This document shows positions 37,619 through 45,999 of a DNA stretch of 64,000 bases, piece by piece. The position numbers and the translations under genes were made by a program. Source of the stretch: Fictibacillus marinisediminis (GTDB taxonomy: Bacteria; Bacillota; Bacilli; Bacillales; Fictibacillaceae); NCBI RefSeq assembly GCF_023149135.1, contig NZ_JAIWJX010000002.1, forward strand, positions 2,790,001 to 2,854,000. Direction: 5' to 3'. Within the stretch, counting starts at the first letter, position 1; each line of letters starts with the position of its first letter. The notes under the pieces are model-generated. The model was not told where the DNA came from. It saw only the letters and a program-made list of their open reading frames with translations, and made no database searches.

Positions 37619-38830
37619 CTACTTTCCGACAGAATCATAGATTTTAAACATAGGCACAATGATGGATATAACAATTGTTCCGACCACTGAGGCAAGAAAG
37701 ACGATCATGAGCGGTTCAATTAAGGATTTGAGCCGGTCGGTCGCGGTTTCAACTTCTTTTTCATAGAAATCAGCTACTTTTCCAAGCATGGCATCGAGCG
37801 ATCCTGTTTCCTCACCGATTGCGATCATCTGTGTAACAAGCGGTGGAAAGATCCAGTGTTCTTTCATTGGTTCAGCTAAACGCTGCCCTCTCTCAAGCGC
37901 ACCTCTTGATTGTCTAAGTACTCGGGCAACCACCTCATTTTCTACCACCTTTTCCACTATCGATAAAGCCTGCAGCACAGGAACTGAACTGGAGAACAGC
38001 GAACTCAGTGTTCGAGCCATCCGTGCCAATGAGGATTTTTGTAACATTTTACCGAATAATGGTAATTTTAACATAGCATAATCTAGGTAATATTTACTAG
38101 ATGGTTTTTTTCTGATGAGATAGATTGATAGAGAAAATAGAAAAACAAGGACCAAGATAATCCACCAGTATCCCTGAACAATATGACTGGCTGAGAGAAC
38201 GAACTTCGTAATACCTGGAAGCTCTCCTCCAGCCTCTTCAAGCATGGAAGCAAACGTCGGCACAACCTTAGCCAGCAAGAATATAACTACCCCAACTGCG
38301 ACGACTCCTACTATGGCCGGATACGTCATCGCTGAAATGATCTTCTGCCTCGTGTAGTGCTGCTTCTCAAAAAAATCAGCAAGTCTGGATAACGTTTCCT
38401 CCAGACTACCCCCAAGCTCTCCAGCGGCAATCATATTGATGACGATGGAAGGAAAGATGGCAAGGTGTTTCCCCATCGCTGCCGAGAGTGGATTCCCCTG
38501 TCTCAGCTCTTCTTCCACATCAATCAGCACCTTTTTCAATGCCTTGCTTTCGGTCTGGCCGGCAAGGATTGAAGTTGAGTCAACCACCGAGACACCGGCC
38601 TTCAGCAAGGTGGAAAACTGCCGAAGAAAAATTACAAACTGCTGGGACTTTACCCTCGGCCCGATGGAAATCTCTTTGTTGAGGAGAGTCTGTTTTGCTT
38701 CTTGCAGCTCCATGACCGCGATGCCTTTCTCACGGAGCTTGAGCACTGCTTCCCGTTTTGAAATTCCGATAATGGCGCCGGTTTTCTTTTTTCCGGTCCT
38801 GTCCCTGCCGGTATATTGAAATTGCGGCAT
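37619..38830 (-). CDS. pilC: Type IV pilus inner-membrane platform protein PilC
   Basis: PilC (403 aa) is the platform on which PilB and PilT act. Two GspF domains are visible (about residues 68-190 and 270-392), each with the family pattern FLRQFSTLLKAGVSVVDS / MARTLSSLFSSSVPVLQAL, and membrane helices near 170, 215 and 375. The start follows pilT by one base after the pilT stop. It ends 63 bases before the pilin gene. Confidence 0.95.
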   Translation of the reverse strand: MPQFQYTGRDRTGKKKTGAIIGISKREAVLKLREKGIAVMELQEAKQTLLNKEISIGPRVKSQQFVIFLRQFSTLLKAGVSVVDSTSILAGQTESKALKKVLIDVEEELRQGNPLSAAMGKHLAIFPSIVINMIAAGELGGSLEETLSRLADFFEKQHYTRQKIISAMTYPAIVGVVAVGVVIFLLAKVVPTFASMLEEAGGELPGITKFVLSASHIVQGYWWIILVLVFLFSLSIYLIRKKPSSKYYLDYAMLKLPLFGKMLQKSSLARMARTLSSLFSSSVPVLQALSIVEKVVENEVVARVLRQSRGALERGQRLAEPMKEHWIFPPLVTQMIAIGEETGSLDAMLGKVADFYEKEVETATDRLKSLIEPLMIVFLASVVGTIVISIIVPMFKIYDSVGK

Positions 38831-38831
38831 G

Positions 38832-39872
38832 CTAGTAACTCCTCTCCTGGAGGTAAGGTTCAGCTGATTCTCTTAATATCTCCTGCCGTTCCAACGCTTC
38901 CTTCAGCGACATCTCAAAGGTATGCATGCCTGATGCCTTGCTCGTCTGCATGACATTATGGATCTGGTGAATTTTCTCATTGCGGATCAAGTTGGCAACT
39001 GCAGAGTTGTTTAATAGAATTTCTGTTACGGCTTTTCTTCCATTCTTATCAGGAGTTGGGAACAAACGCTGTGAAAGAATACCGACCAGCACGGAAGCCA
39101 GCTGAATACGAATCTGTCCCTGCTGATTCGGCGGAAACACGTCAATGATCCGGTCGATCGTGGACGGTGCACTGCTTGTATGAAGCGTTCCTAACACCAA
39201 ATGCCCTGTTTCCGCAGCTGTTATGGCTGTTGAGATCGTCTCCAAATCTCTCATTTCCCCCAGAAGAATGACATCAGGATCCTGTCTGAGCGAGGAACGA
39301 AGCCCGTTAGCAAAGTTAGTCGTATCAAACCCGACTTCACGCTGGTCGATGATGCACGTATTGTGCCGGTGCAAGTACTCGATCGGGTCTTCAAGTGTGA
39401 TGATATGGCGTCGCATCGTGCGGTTCATATAATCAATGATAGAAGCTTGAGTGGTTGATTTCCCGCTTCCCGTCGGCCCTGTTACCAGGATCAGCCCTTG
39501 TGGCCTTGCTGCCATCTTTTTTAACGTATCCGGAAGTGCAAGATCCTCCAGAGTCGGGATGCTTGTAGGAATAACCCGGATCGCCAGACTGACACACGAC
39601 CGCTGATGGTATGTATTGATCCTGAAACGGGATACTCCTTTTATGCCGTAGGAAAAATCAAGTTCTCCCTTTTCTTTGAATGTTTCATAGCTTTCTGAAG
39701 GAATAATCGACCGGGCAATCCCGTACGTGTCTTCCGGCAGCAGCGGCTCGGTTCCGTATTTTTTTAAATCACCATTGATTCGGAAAACCGGCGGCATGCC
39801 AACGGTTAAGTGAACATCCGATGCTCTCAGCTGAAAAGCTGCCCTCAGCCATAATTCCAATTTTTCTTTCAT
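38832..39872 (-). CDS. pilT: Type IV pilus retraction ATPase PilT
   Basis: PilT (346 aa) powers pilus retraction and hence twitching. The PAS-like N-domain (RASDVHLTVGMPPVFRING) is followed by Walker A GPTGSGKSTT near residue 132, the Asp box TLEDPIEYLH, Walker B DVILLGEMRD and His box LVLGTLHTSSA. The retraction motif region AIRNLIRE appears as AVANLIRNEKIHQI. Its presence separates this locus from the comG pseudopilus, which lacks a retraction ATPase. Confidence 0.95.
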   Translation of the reverse strand: MKEKLELWLRAAFQLRASDVHLTVGMPPVFRINGDLKKYGTEPLLPEDTYGIARSIIPSESYETFKEKGELDFSYGIKGVSRFRINTYHQRSCVSLAIRVIPTSIPTLEDLALPDTLKKMAARPQGLILVTGPTGSGKSTTQASIIDYMNRTMRRHIITLEDPIEYLHRHNTCIIDQREVGFDTTNFANGLRSSLRQDPDVILLGEMRDLETISTAITAAETGHLVLGTLHTSSAPSTIDRIIDVFPPNQQGQIRIQLASVLVGILSQRLFPTPDKNGRKAVTEILLNNSAVANLIRNEKIHQIHNVMQTSKASGMHTFEMSLKEALERQEILRESAEPYLQERSY

Positions 39873-39881
39873 CCTTTACAC

Positions 39882-41555
39882 CTACTCACTCGTGGCTACC
39901 CGCAGGATCTCTTCAGTGGTTGTTAGTCCTTTTTTCACTTTAAGCAGCCCGTCATCGATCAAAAAGATAGTGCCGCTCTTTAAGGCATATTCACGGACTT
40001 CAAGCATCGGGCGGTTATTCATGATGAGCTGCCGGATATGCTCGTCCACGACTAAGATCTCGTGAATAGCAAGGCGCCCTTTGTAGCCTGTCATGTTGCA
40101 TGTTCCGCATCCTTTGCCGCGAGTCACAATCTCGATCTTCATGCCCCTCTTGGAAAAGATCTCTTTTTCACGTTCTGTCGCTTTATATTGCTTCTGGCAG
40201 TCCCGGCACACTCTGCGTACGAGGCGCTGTGCTACGATTCCGGACAGAGAAGCGGCCACGAGGAACGGCTCAACGCCCATATCCGTTAATCGGGCAATCG
40301 TGCCGATCGAATCGTTCGTATGAATCGTACTTAATACAAGGTGTCCTGTTAAGGAAGCCCGCACGGCGATTTCTGCTGTTTCCGTATCCCGGATCTCACC
40401 GACCATGACAACATCGGGATCCTGCCTCAGGATCGCTCTCAGACCGTTGGCAAATGTCAGTCCGACATTGCTGTTTACTTGAATCTGGTTGACGCCCTCG
40501 AGCTGGTATTCTACCGGGTCTTCAACCGTAACAATGTTAGACTCTTCATCGTTCAGACGATTAAGCGCGGCATACAGCGTGGATGACTTTCCGGAACCCG
40601 TCGGACCTGTGATCAATACGATGCCGTTGGGCTGCTCGATCAGCTGCGTAAATCTTTGATAGTTCAGCTTGTTGAAGCCGAGGTTATCCAAATTGTTCAG
40701 AGAGCTTCCCAGATCCAGGATACGAAGAACGATTTTTTCTCCATATATGGTCGGAAGTGTGGAGACACGCAGATCTACCGGATGCATTTCCGCATTCATT
40801 TTTATCCTGCCGTCCTGAGGAAGCCGGCTTTCGGTAATGTTCAAGTTAGCCATGATTTTAATTCTGGCAGTCAGCATGTTCTGCATGTGTTTCGGCAGAT
40901 TCCGGTCTGTTTTCAGCATACCGTCGAGCCTGTAGCGCACAGCTAATTTCGTTTCCTGCGGATCAAAATGGATGTCTGACGCCTTTTGAAGCACCGCCTG
41001 CAGGATGATCTGGTTAACGAGCTTTACGATCGGCGAATCTTCTTCCATGATGCGGCTCTCATCGCTCAAAACTGAACCTTGCGGAAGCAGGTCCATTAGC
41101 TCGCTCATCGATTCATCCATGTTATAAAACTTGTTATGCGCCTTTAAGATATCGTCTTTCGTCGCAATGGCACGCTCAATCTGAAATCCTGTCGACAGAC
41201 GCAGGTCATCGATCGCTGTAAAATCCATCGGATCAGCCATCGCGACGAGCAGTTTGTCTCCTTCTTTTTTTAGAGGAATGAGCTGGTACCTCTTGGCCAC
41301 GTCGCCTGGCACAATCGATACGATCGGTTCCTCGATGGGATAGCGGAAAAGGCTGATATGCGGGATGCCGAGCTGAAATTCAAGCACTTCGATCAGCTGC
41401 TGCTCTGTGATGTAGCCTCTCTCGATAAGCGCATCGCCGAGCTTTTGTGATTTTGTTTTCTCCTTTAACGTCTGCATCAACTGCTCTTCCGAAAGGAGTC
41501 CGGCATCAACCAAAATGTCACCAAGTCTTTTTCGCTGGCTTATCATTCCGCTCAC
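39882..41555 (-). CDS. pilB: Type IV pilus extension ATPase PilB with MshEN N-terminus
   Basis: PilB (557 aa) drives pilus extension. The N-terminal MshEN-type domain (about residues 8-150) shows the doubled pattern RLGDILVDAGLLSEEQL and KLGDALIERGYITEQQL, the known c-di-GMP-binding fold of some PilB and GspE proteins. The catalytic part has GPTGSGKSSTLYAAL (Walker A), TVEDPVEYQL, DVVMVGEIRDTETA and STIHTND. A zinc-binding CRDCQ...CGTCN tetracysteine follows. It overlaps the upstream vanW-like gene by four bases. Confidence 0.95.
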   Translation of the reverse strand: MSGMISQRKRLGDILVDAGLLSEEQLMQTLKEKTKSQKLGDALIERGYITEQQLIEVLEFQLGIPHISLFRYPIEEPIVSIVPGDVAKRYQLIPLKKEGDKLLVAMADPMDFTAIDDLRLSTGFQIERAIATKDDILKAHNKFYNMDESMSELMDLLPQGSVLSDESRIMEEDSPIVKLVNQIILQAVLQKASDIHFDPQETKLAVRYRLDGMLKTDRNLPKHMQNMLTARIKIMANLNITESRLPQDGRIKMNAEMHPVDLRVSTLPTIYGEKIVLRILDLGSSLNNLDNLGFNKLNYQRFTQLIEQPNGIVLITGPTGSGKSSTLYAALNRLNDEESNIVTVEDPVEYQLEGVNQIQVNSNVGLTFANGLRAILRQDPDVVMVGEIRDTETAEIAVRASLTGHLVLSTIHTNDSIGTIARLTDMGVEPFLVAASLSGIVAQRLVRRVCRDCQKQYKATEREKEIFSKRGMKIEIVTRGKGCGTCNMTGYKGRLAIHEILVVDEHIRQLIMNNRPMLEVREYALKSGTIFLIDDGLLKVKKGLTTTEEILRVATSE

Positions 41556-42961
41556 TCCTGTTTATCTCCTTTATCCGACTGAACGTTATTCTGGCCAGCC
41601 GCAGATTGTGTGTTTGAATCATTCAATCTTTTTCTTGCGATATCACCAGAGCGTGTTTCGGGTATCGGCGGATACGTTACGGTTCCTTGAGTCCCTGGAA
41701 CAGCAGGTGTTGAAGGCCCCGGGTCCGTTGCTGTTCCGGGATCTGTTGAACTGCCTGGATCCGCCGTTACCGGATCGGCAGGAGATGTACCGTCTGTTGC
41801 CGTTTCTATCGGAAACCCGCGTTTTTCCATCCGAGGAACCGGAGGATAGAAATCCTCTGAAAGCTTTGTTTTTTCAACGATTTTGCCTGCCCCATCATAA
41901 GCTGCTCTGAAAACCGCAGCCAAAACCCCCTTCTCTCCTGCCTGTAAAAGCTCGATAGCGCCAGGGTCCATATCTTTGTCATATTGAACGATCGTTCTGG
42001 GATCATATACCGTTTTCTTAACCGATGTTTTATATGTAAAAGGAAATGGAGCTCCGACAAGAGAAACTGTGACCATTTTCTTTTTATAGCTCGTGTCAAG
42101 GATATAAGAACCCGGATTCGGATTTTGGAATACGAGATCCTGCTCATCAGGATCAACTGCTGCTTCAAAGCCCAGTTTAATAAAACCAGGAAGCTCCCTG
42201 GAAGTATTCCTTTCAATCATTTCAAAATTGGACTTAGCTACCGCCGAATATATTGAGCTTGCAAGAAGAGCCAGATCATCGGAATCTTTCGGCTGAAGGC
42301 CCTTTTTCTCCATGACTTCACGCAAAGAAAAGATAGCACCCGGTTCAATTTGATAGCCGTTTAGTGCTTTGACCCAGTCCTCCAATAAAAAATATTCATA
42401 TTCCAATGGCACTTTAGCTGTGCTTACTTTAACTGGTTCAAGATTTTGTTCAGCATAAAAGTCTCCAAGTTTAAGTACGGTCTGGCCGGAAGCAAGAATG
42501 GATGCCGTCTCTCTTATTTGGTGGAGAAGCAAATCCATATTCAATGATTTTTCCAGACCCTTATTTTTAAATTTTTTTAAAGAGGCTGTCACTTTTTCCT
42601 GCTTTACATCAACGAGAAGAGGATTGTCACCTTCTTTCGCCTGGTTCAGGCTGTCGGAGATCCGAAAAGCCACGGCATCAGCAGGGAGAATAACTTGTTT
42701 TTCGTTATAAGCCAAAAGGATGCTTGAACTCATTTTCCAATCAGCAACCTTCTTATCAAGTAACCCTTCTGCCTCTGCGTTTGTTTTATTTTCCAAAGAA
42801 ACCGGCCCTACATGAACCCCCTTATTTTTAATTTCTTCTCCGAATGATTTATTGTATAAGTTTGAGCCGTAGAGAGAAACGCCAAAAATAAAAAAGGAGG
42901 AAAGGCAAAGAATACCAAAAATCATAAAAAACCGTGTGTTCTTAAATTCTGGTTGCGCCAA
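41552..42961 (-). CDS. VanW-like protein with G5-like domain, pilus-locus associated
   Basis: A 469-aa protein anchored by one N-terminal helix (about residues 12-32), with an outer part resembling peptidoglycan-binding four-helix and VanW domains (EPGAIFSLREVMEKKGL ... LLASSIYSAVAKSNFEMIERN). A G5-like beta segment follows (VYDPRTIVQYDKDMDPGAIELLQAGEKGV), then a Pro/Asp/Thr-rich tail (DPGSSTDPGTATDPGPST). The usual GGGICQ-type VanW core is degenerate (cysteine absent). The role is unknown; linkage to pilB suggests a cell-wall anchor or passage for the pilus. Confidence 0.75.
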   Translation of the reverse strand: MAQPEFKNTRFFMIFGILCLSSFFIFGVSLYGSNLYNKSFGEEIKNKGVHVGPVSLENKTNAEAEGLLDKKVADWKMSSSILLAYNEKQVILPADAVAFRISDSLNQAKEGDNPLLVDVKQEKVTASLKKFKNKGLEKSLNMDLLLHQIRETASILASGQTVLKLGDFYAEQNLEPVKVSTAKVPLEYEYFLLEDWVKALNGYQIEPGAIFSLREVMEKKGLQPKDSDDLALLASSIYSAVAKSNFEMIERNTSRELPGFIKLGFEAAVDPDEQDLVFQNPNPGSYILDTSYKKKMVTVSLVGAPFPFTYKTSVKKTVYDPRTIVQYDKDMDPGAIELLQAGEKGVLAAVFRAAYDGAGKIVEKTKLSEDFYPPVPRMEKRGFPIETATDGTSPADPVTADPGSSTDPGTATDPGPSTPAVPGTQGTVTYPPIPETRSGDIARKRLNDSNTQSAAGQNNVQSDKGDKQE

Positions 42962-42977
42962 AGTCCCTCCCCCTTTT

Positions 42978-43715
42978 TTAGTCAGCCGCGTTCATGGTTA
43001 GCTCAACCATGACAGAAGGGCCTTCCTCACGAGCTTTTACAATATCTTCTCTGCTGAGCAATGTTCCGCTTGGGATAATTAAATTCCCTGTTTTTGAATA
43101 AATGTCTTTGGAAGCACGCTTACCAGTTAACAGTTCTAGCTGTTTTTCTTTTAGCGGATCTTCGTTCGCGAATCGATCGAGTGTCAATTCTTCTAAAGTC
43201 TGTTCAGGCTCGATTAGCTGTTCTGGTTCATTTAAAAAATGCAGCTGGCTTTCTTCCTTCACCACGATTAAATCACGTCCAAAGGTCACCACAAATTCCG
43301 ATTTCAAGACTGCCTCTTTATCCTTCATACCGATTGTCAGACCAAGGATCGATCCGTTATCTTCGTTAATATAAAATTCACTGGCTTCACCAAGCAGCTG
43401 CCCTTTGCGGTCAATGACTCTAGCTCCCGAAATACTGATTTTTTTCTGTACGAGTTCGTTGGCAATCGGTATCTCTGTTAAATCGAAAATAGAATTGCGG
43501 TCTTCGATGGTTACCGCAAATTCACCGACACCCACGATTTTTTTAAACGGAACCGCCATTACACTGATCTGCCAGTCCGCATGTTCTACAGTTAAAAAGT
43601 CAACGCTCCCCTGCTGTGCGTTGATCACCAGGGACTTCACTGTTCCGATTTCTGCTCCTTCATTGATGCTGATAATCGGCAAGCCGACAAATTGGTTGCT
43701 CTTCTTCACACTCAT
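42978..43715 (-). CDS. Protein with two PRC-barrel domains, pilus-locus associated
   Basis: A soluble 245-aa protein. Two PRC-barrel domains are read at about residues 8-70 (GLPIISINEGAEIGTVKSLVI) and 82-155 (GARVIDRKGQLLGEASEFYI). An acidic linker and a small C-terminal motif follow (GNLIIPSGTLLSREDIVKAREEG). PRC-barrels act as adaptors in RNA processing and photosystem assembly, but a role in pili is not established. The start codon is uncertain (ATG 43715 or GTG one codon upstream), with a weak site. Confidence 0.72.
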   Translation of the reverse strand: MSVKKSNQFVGLPIISINEGAEIGTVKSLVINAQQGSVDFLTVEHADWQISVMAVPFKKIVGVGEFAVTIEDRNSIFDLTEIPIANELVQKKISISGARVIDRKGQLLGEASEFYINEDNGSILGLTIGMKDKEAVLKSEFVVTFGRDLIVVKEESQLHFLNEPEQLIEPEQTLEELTLDRFANEDPLKEKQLELLTGKRASKDIYSKTGNLIIPSGTLLSREDIVKAREEGPSVMVELTMNAAD

Positions 43716-43760
43716 CACTCAATTCTATCTAAATTGGTAATATTATCATGCAACACCAAA

Positions 43761-44903
43761 TTATTGTACTATATCTTCAGGAATTAGGTAAGTAGTAAAA
43801 TAGTACTCTATTTCATTTTTTATCACACCATATTCCAAATAGCGTTCTTTCAAATCTGATAACAATGATGCAAGCTTGAGATTTTCCTTTTCCTGAATAT
43901 AAAAATCCCTCAGTAAACCGGAAAAGATATAATAATCTTTGGGAGAAAGCTGCTGCTGCAAAACGGTTGTCAGCACGCTTTCGAATTCTGCTCTCTCGCC
44001 ATGTTCCCTCACCCAGCTCACCTGTTCAATCATAAATTCAAGAATGTCTGGTGACAGATCTGCCTTTTTTTCTTCCATAACATCTGGCAATACGGCCTCT
44101 GCTTCATTCTCTTCAGAATCTTCTGAATCTTGTTCAGTCAGCACATCAAGTTGGATCAAGTCTTCCAAATCCTCGGACTGAGCAATGTCTATTGTTTTTT
44201 CCTCAGCAGATGCCTGGTCTTCAAATTCTGATACCTGTACTTCAGACAACTCTCCTAGCTCTTCCAATTCTCCCAGCAGTTGCTCTCGTCCGTGAGAAAT
44301 CTCAGCAGAATGTTCCTCAGGCTGTGCCTCTTCCTCCATAACCGGCTCTGTCTCACGTCCTTTTACGAGGAAATCAAATTCATCCGTATTTTCTGCTTCC
44401 TCCAGAATGGTTTCAGGTTCAACAGGAACAGCGATTTCCTCCAGTTCCGGAATTTCCACGTTCTCAAGTTGGTTCGGCAAGTCCTGAAATACTTCAAGCT
44501 CTTGTTCAACTTCACTCTCCTCTGGTAATAGAGACTGTTGTTCAGCTGTGTCCACATGGTGAACCACTTGAATTCTGCGGCTCTCGGGCTCTAGTAAACT
44601 ATCGTTCTGTCTTAATCCGGCCGGCTCCGCGGTTAACGGAATTGCTTCCCATCCAGCCTGATCGGCAGGGATGGCTCCCAGTTTTTTCTCCGTGATGTAG
44701 GCGGCAATAAATGAGAGTCCCGCCATGAGACCTGCTGTAAGCCAAAACGGCAGGTAACCTGCAGCAACCAATCCAATAAACGAGAGTACGATTGCGGTCC
44801 CAGCCAGCAACAATTTATTTTTCTTCGGTATGAAGCCCGGTCCAAAATAAAGCAAGGCTGTAACAAGGATCGCGCCTATTATTGCTATAAAATAATGAGC
44901 CAA
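43761..44903 (-). CDS. Acidic membrane-anchored protein of unknown function, first gene of the pilus operon
   Basis: I do not recognise this 380-aa protein. It has two or three helices at the N-terminus (about residues 2-20, 31-48 and 52-70), then about 200 residues extremely rich in Glu, and a C-terminal helical domain (about 290-380, FMIEQVSWVREHGERAEFESVLTT ... YYFTTYLIPEDI). The start is TTG 44903 after GGGGATGGAGG. As first gene of the minus operon it may be a scaffold of the machine; this is inference from position only. Confidence 0.7.
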   Translation of the reverse strand: MAHYFIAIIGAILVTALLYFGPGFIPKKNKLLLAGTAIVLSFIGLVAAGYLPFWLTAGLMAGLSFIAAYITEKKLGAIPADQAGWEAIPLTAEPAGLRQNDSLLEPESRRIQVVHHVDTAEQQSLLPEESEVEQELEVFQDLPNQLENVEIPELEEIAVPVEPETILEEAENTDEFDFLVKGRETEPVMEEEAQPEEHSAEISHGREQLLGELEELGELSEVQVSEFEDQASAEEKTIDIAQSEDLEDLIQLDVLTEQDSEDSEENEAEAVLPDVMEEKKADLSPDILEFMIEQVSWVREHGERAEFESVLTTVLQQQLSPKDYYIFSGLLRDFYIQEKENLKLASLLSDLKERYLEYGVIKNEIEYYFTTYLIPEDIVQ

Positions 44904-45037
44904 TTGCCTCCATCCCCTCTGTAAAATTCAACCATTTGATAAAATTCTTTCTTTTATTACAAAATATATCAAATTTCTGTAAACAAATTGTATAATAAAA
45001 ACTATTAATTGGAAAGAACCTTTGCGGGGGGATTTTT
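44904..45037. promoter_or_regulatory. Divergent promoter region of the two pilus operons
   Basis: A very A/T-rich 134-bp gap separates the two operons. On the plus strand a perfect TATAAT (44991-44996) has only a poor -35 (ATCAAA). On the minus strand TTTACA is followed after 18 bp by TAATAA. Weak -35 elements may indicate activator dependence. No clear operator was seen. Confidence 0.45.
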
Positions 45038-45523
45038 TTGAAGAAGACAACCGAATCCGGTTTTACATTAGTAGAAGTACTTATTTCCTTTACAATTCTT
45101 ATCATTCTAACGGCTGCTGTTTCCCGTTTTTTCTTGCAGGCCAACGCCTATTCCGAACAAAACAACAAGAAATTGGTGGCAGTTAACCTTGCCAGACAAA
45201 TCGTTGAGGCCGTCGAAGCGTCTCCGCCTAAGGATGTGACAGCACTTACACCTGCCGTTCAACAAGCGGCTAACATGAACTATGATACTTGTGTTCAAAC
45301 GAGTCTTTTAACTCAGGATCAATGCTCTGGTTTCTATAAGCACTTGATCAATAACACGAACTATACCGTAAAGCTTTTGATTACAAACGGACAGACGGAC
45401 GAATGGAATGAAAAGCTCGTTCCGTTTACAGCAAGAGTTGACTATAACGACGGCAGGGACCGCTTTGTTACTGTTGAGGGCAACTATTTGAATACCAAAT
45501 GGAAAGGGACTTCCACTCCATGA
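45038..45523 (+). CDS. Minor type IV prepilin (PilV-like)
   Basis: A 161-aa prepilin-like protein. The short leader ends ESG and is cleaved before FTLVEVLISFTILIILTAAVS, with Glu5 in place. The mature part has two cysteines (C88 and C97 region: YDTCVQTSLLTQDQCSG) that could form a disulfide. The start is TTG 45038 after GCGGGGGGAT. It is the first of three linked minor pilin genes that overlap by four bases and one base. Confidence 0.85.
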   Translation: MKKTTESGFTLVEVLISFTILIILTAAVSRFFLQANAYSEQNNKKLVAVNLARQIVEAVEASPPKDVTALTPAVQQAANMNYDTCVQTSLLTQDQCSGFYKHLINNTNYTVKLLITNGQTDEWNEKLVPFTARVDYNDGRDRFVTVEGNYLNTKWKGTSTP

Positions 45524-45999
45524 TAAAAAGAATAAAAAATGAAGGCGGTTTAACCCTTGTGGAGCTATTGCTTAGCCTGTCGATCATGCTCATCATATCA
45601 GCCGTCGCTTATTTTGTTTTTTTAAACGGCTTGAACAGCTACAAAAAAACATATACAGAAACCCTGATTCGTGATGAAGCCGATGTCATCATGACCCAAT
45701 TTATGAACGTCGTCTACCCGGCTAAAGACGCTTTACTTTCAACCGATAAAAATAATGTCATCATTCTGGACAAAGGGAAAAAGACCGAACAAAAATTTGG
45801 CTTCGACGGCTCGAACGCTGTCCTTAATTCTACTGCGCTCAACAATTCAGATTTTGATCTCAGCGGTTCGGTGCTTGAGCTGGATACAACGGCGAATACG
45901 ATAAAGATCAAGATGAAAATAAAAAGCACAAAATCAGATAAAGCGAAGCCATTGGCATTGAACAGTCAGATCAGCCTGCTGGGGGGAGGCGGAAACTAG
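45520..45999 (+). CDS. Minor type IV prepilin (PilW/ComGF-like)
   Basis: A 159-aa prepilin-like protein with leader ending NEGG before LTLVELLLSLSIMLIISAVAY; Glu5 is present. The mature part is short, with a conserved-looking KYTETLIRDEADVIMTQFMN-type helix (here KKTYTETLIRDEADVI). ATG 45520 overlaps the upstream stop (ATGA) and has AAAGGGA. The order V-W-X resembles the minor-pilin priming complexes of other type IV systems. Confidence 0.82.
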   Translation: MIKRIKNEGGLTLVELLLSLSIMLIISAVAYFVFLNGLNSYKKTYTETLIRDEADVIMTQFMNVVYPAKDALLSTDKNNVIILDKGKKTEQKFGFDGSNAVLNSTALNNSDFDLSGSVLELDTTANTIKIKMKIKSTKSDKAKPLALNSQISLLGGGGN

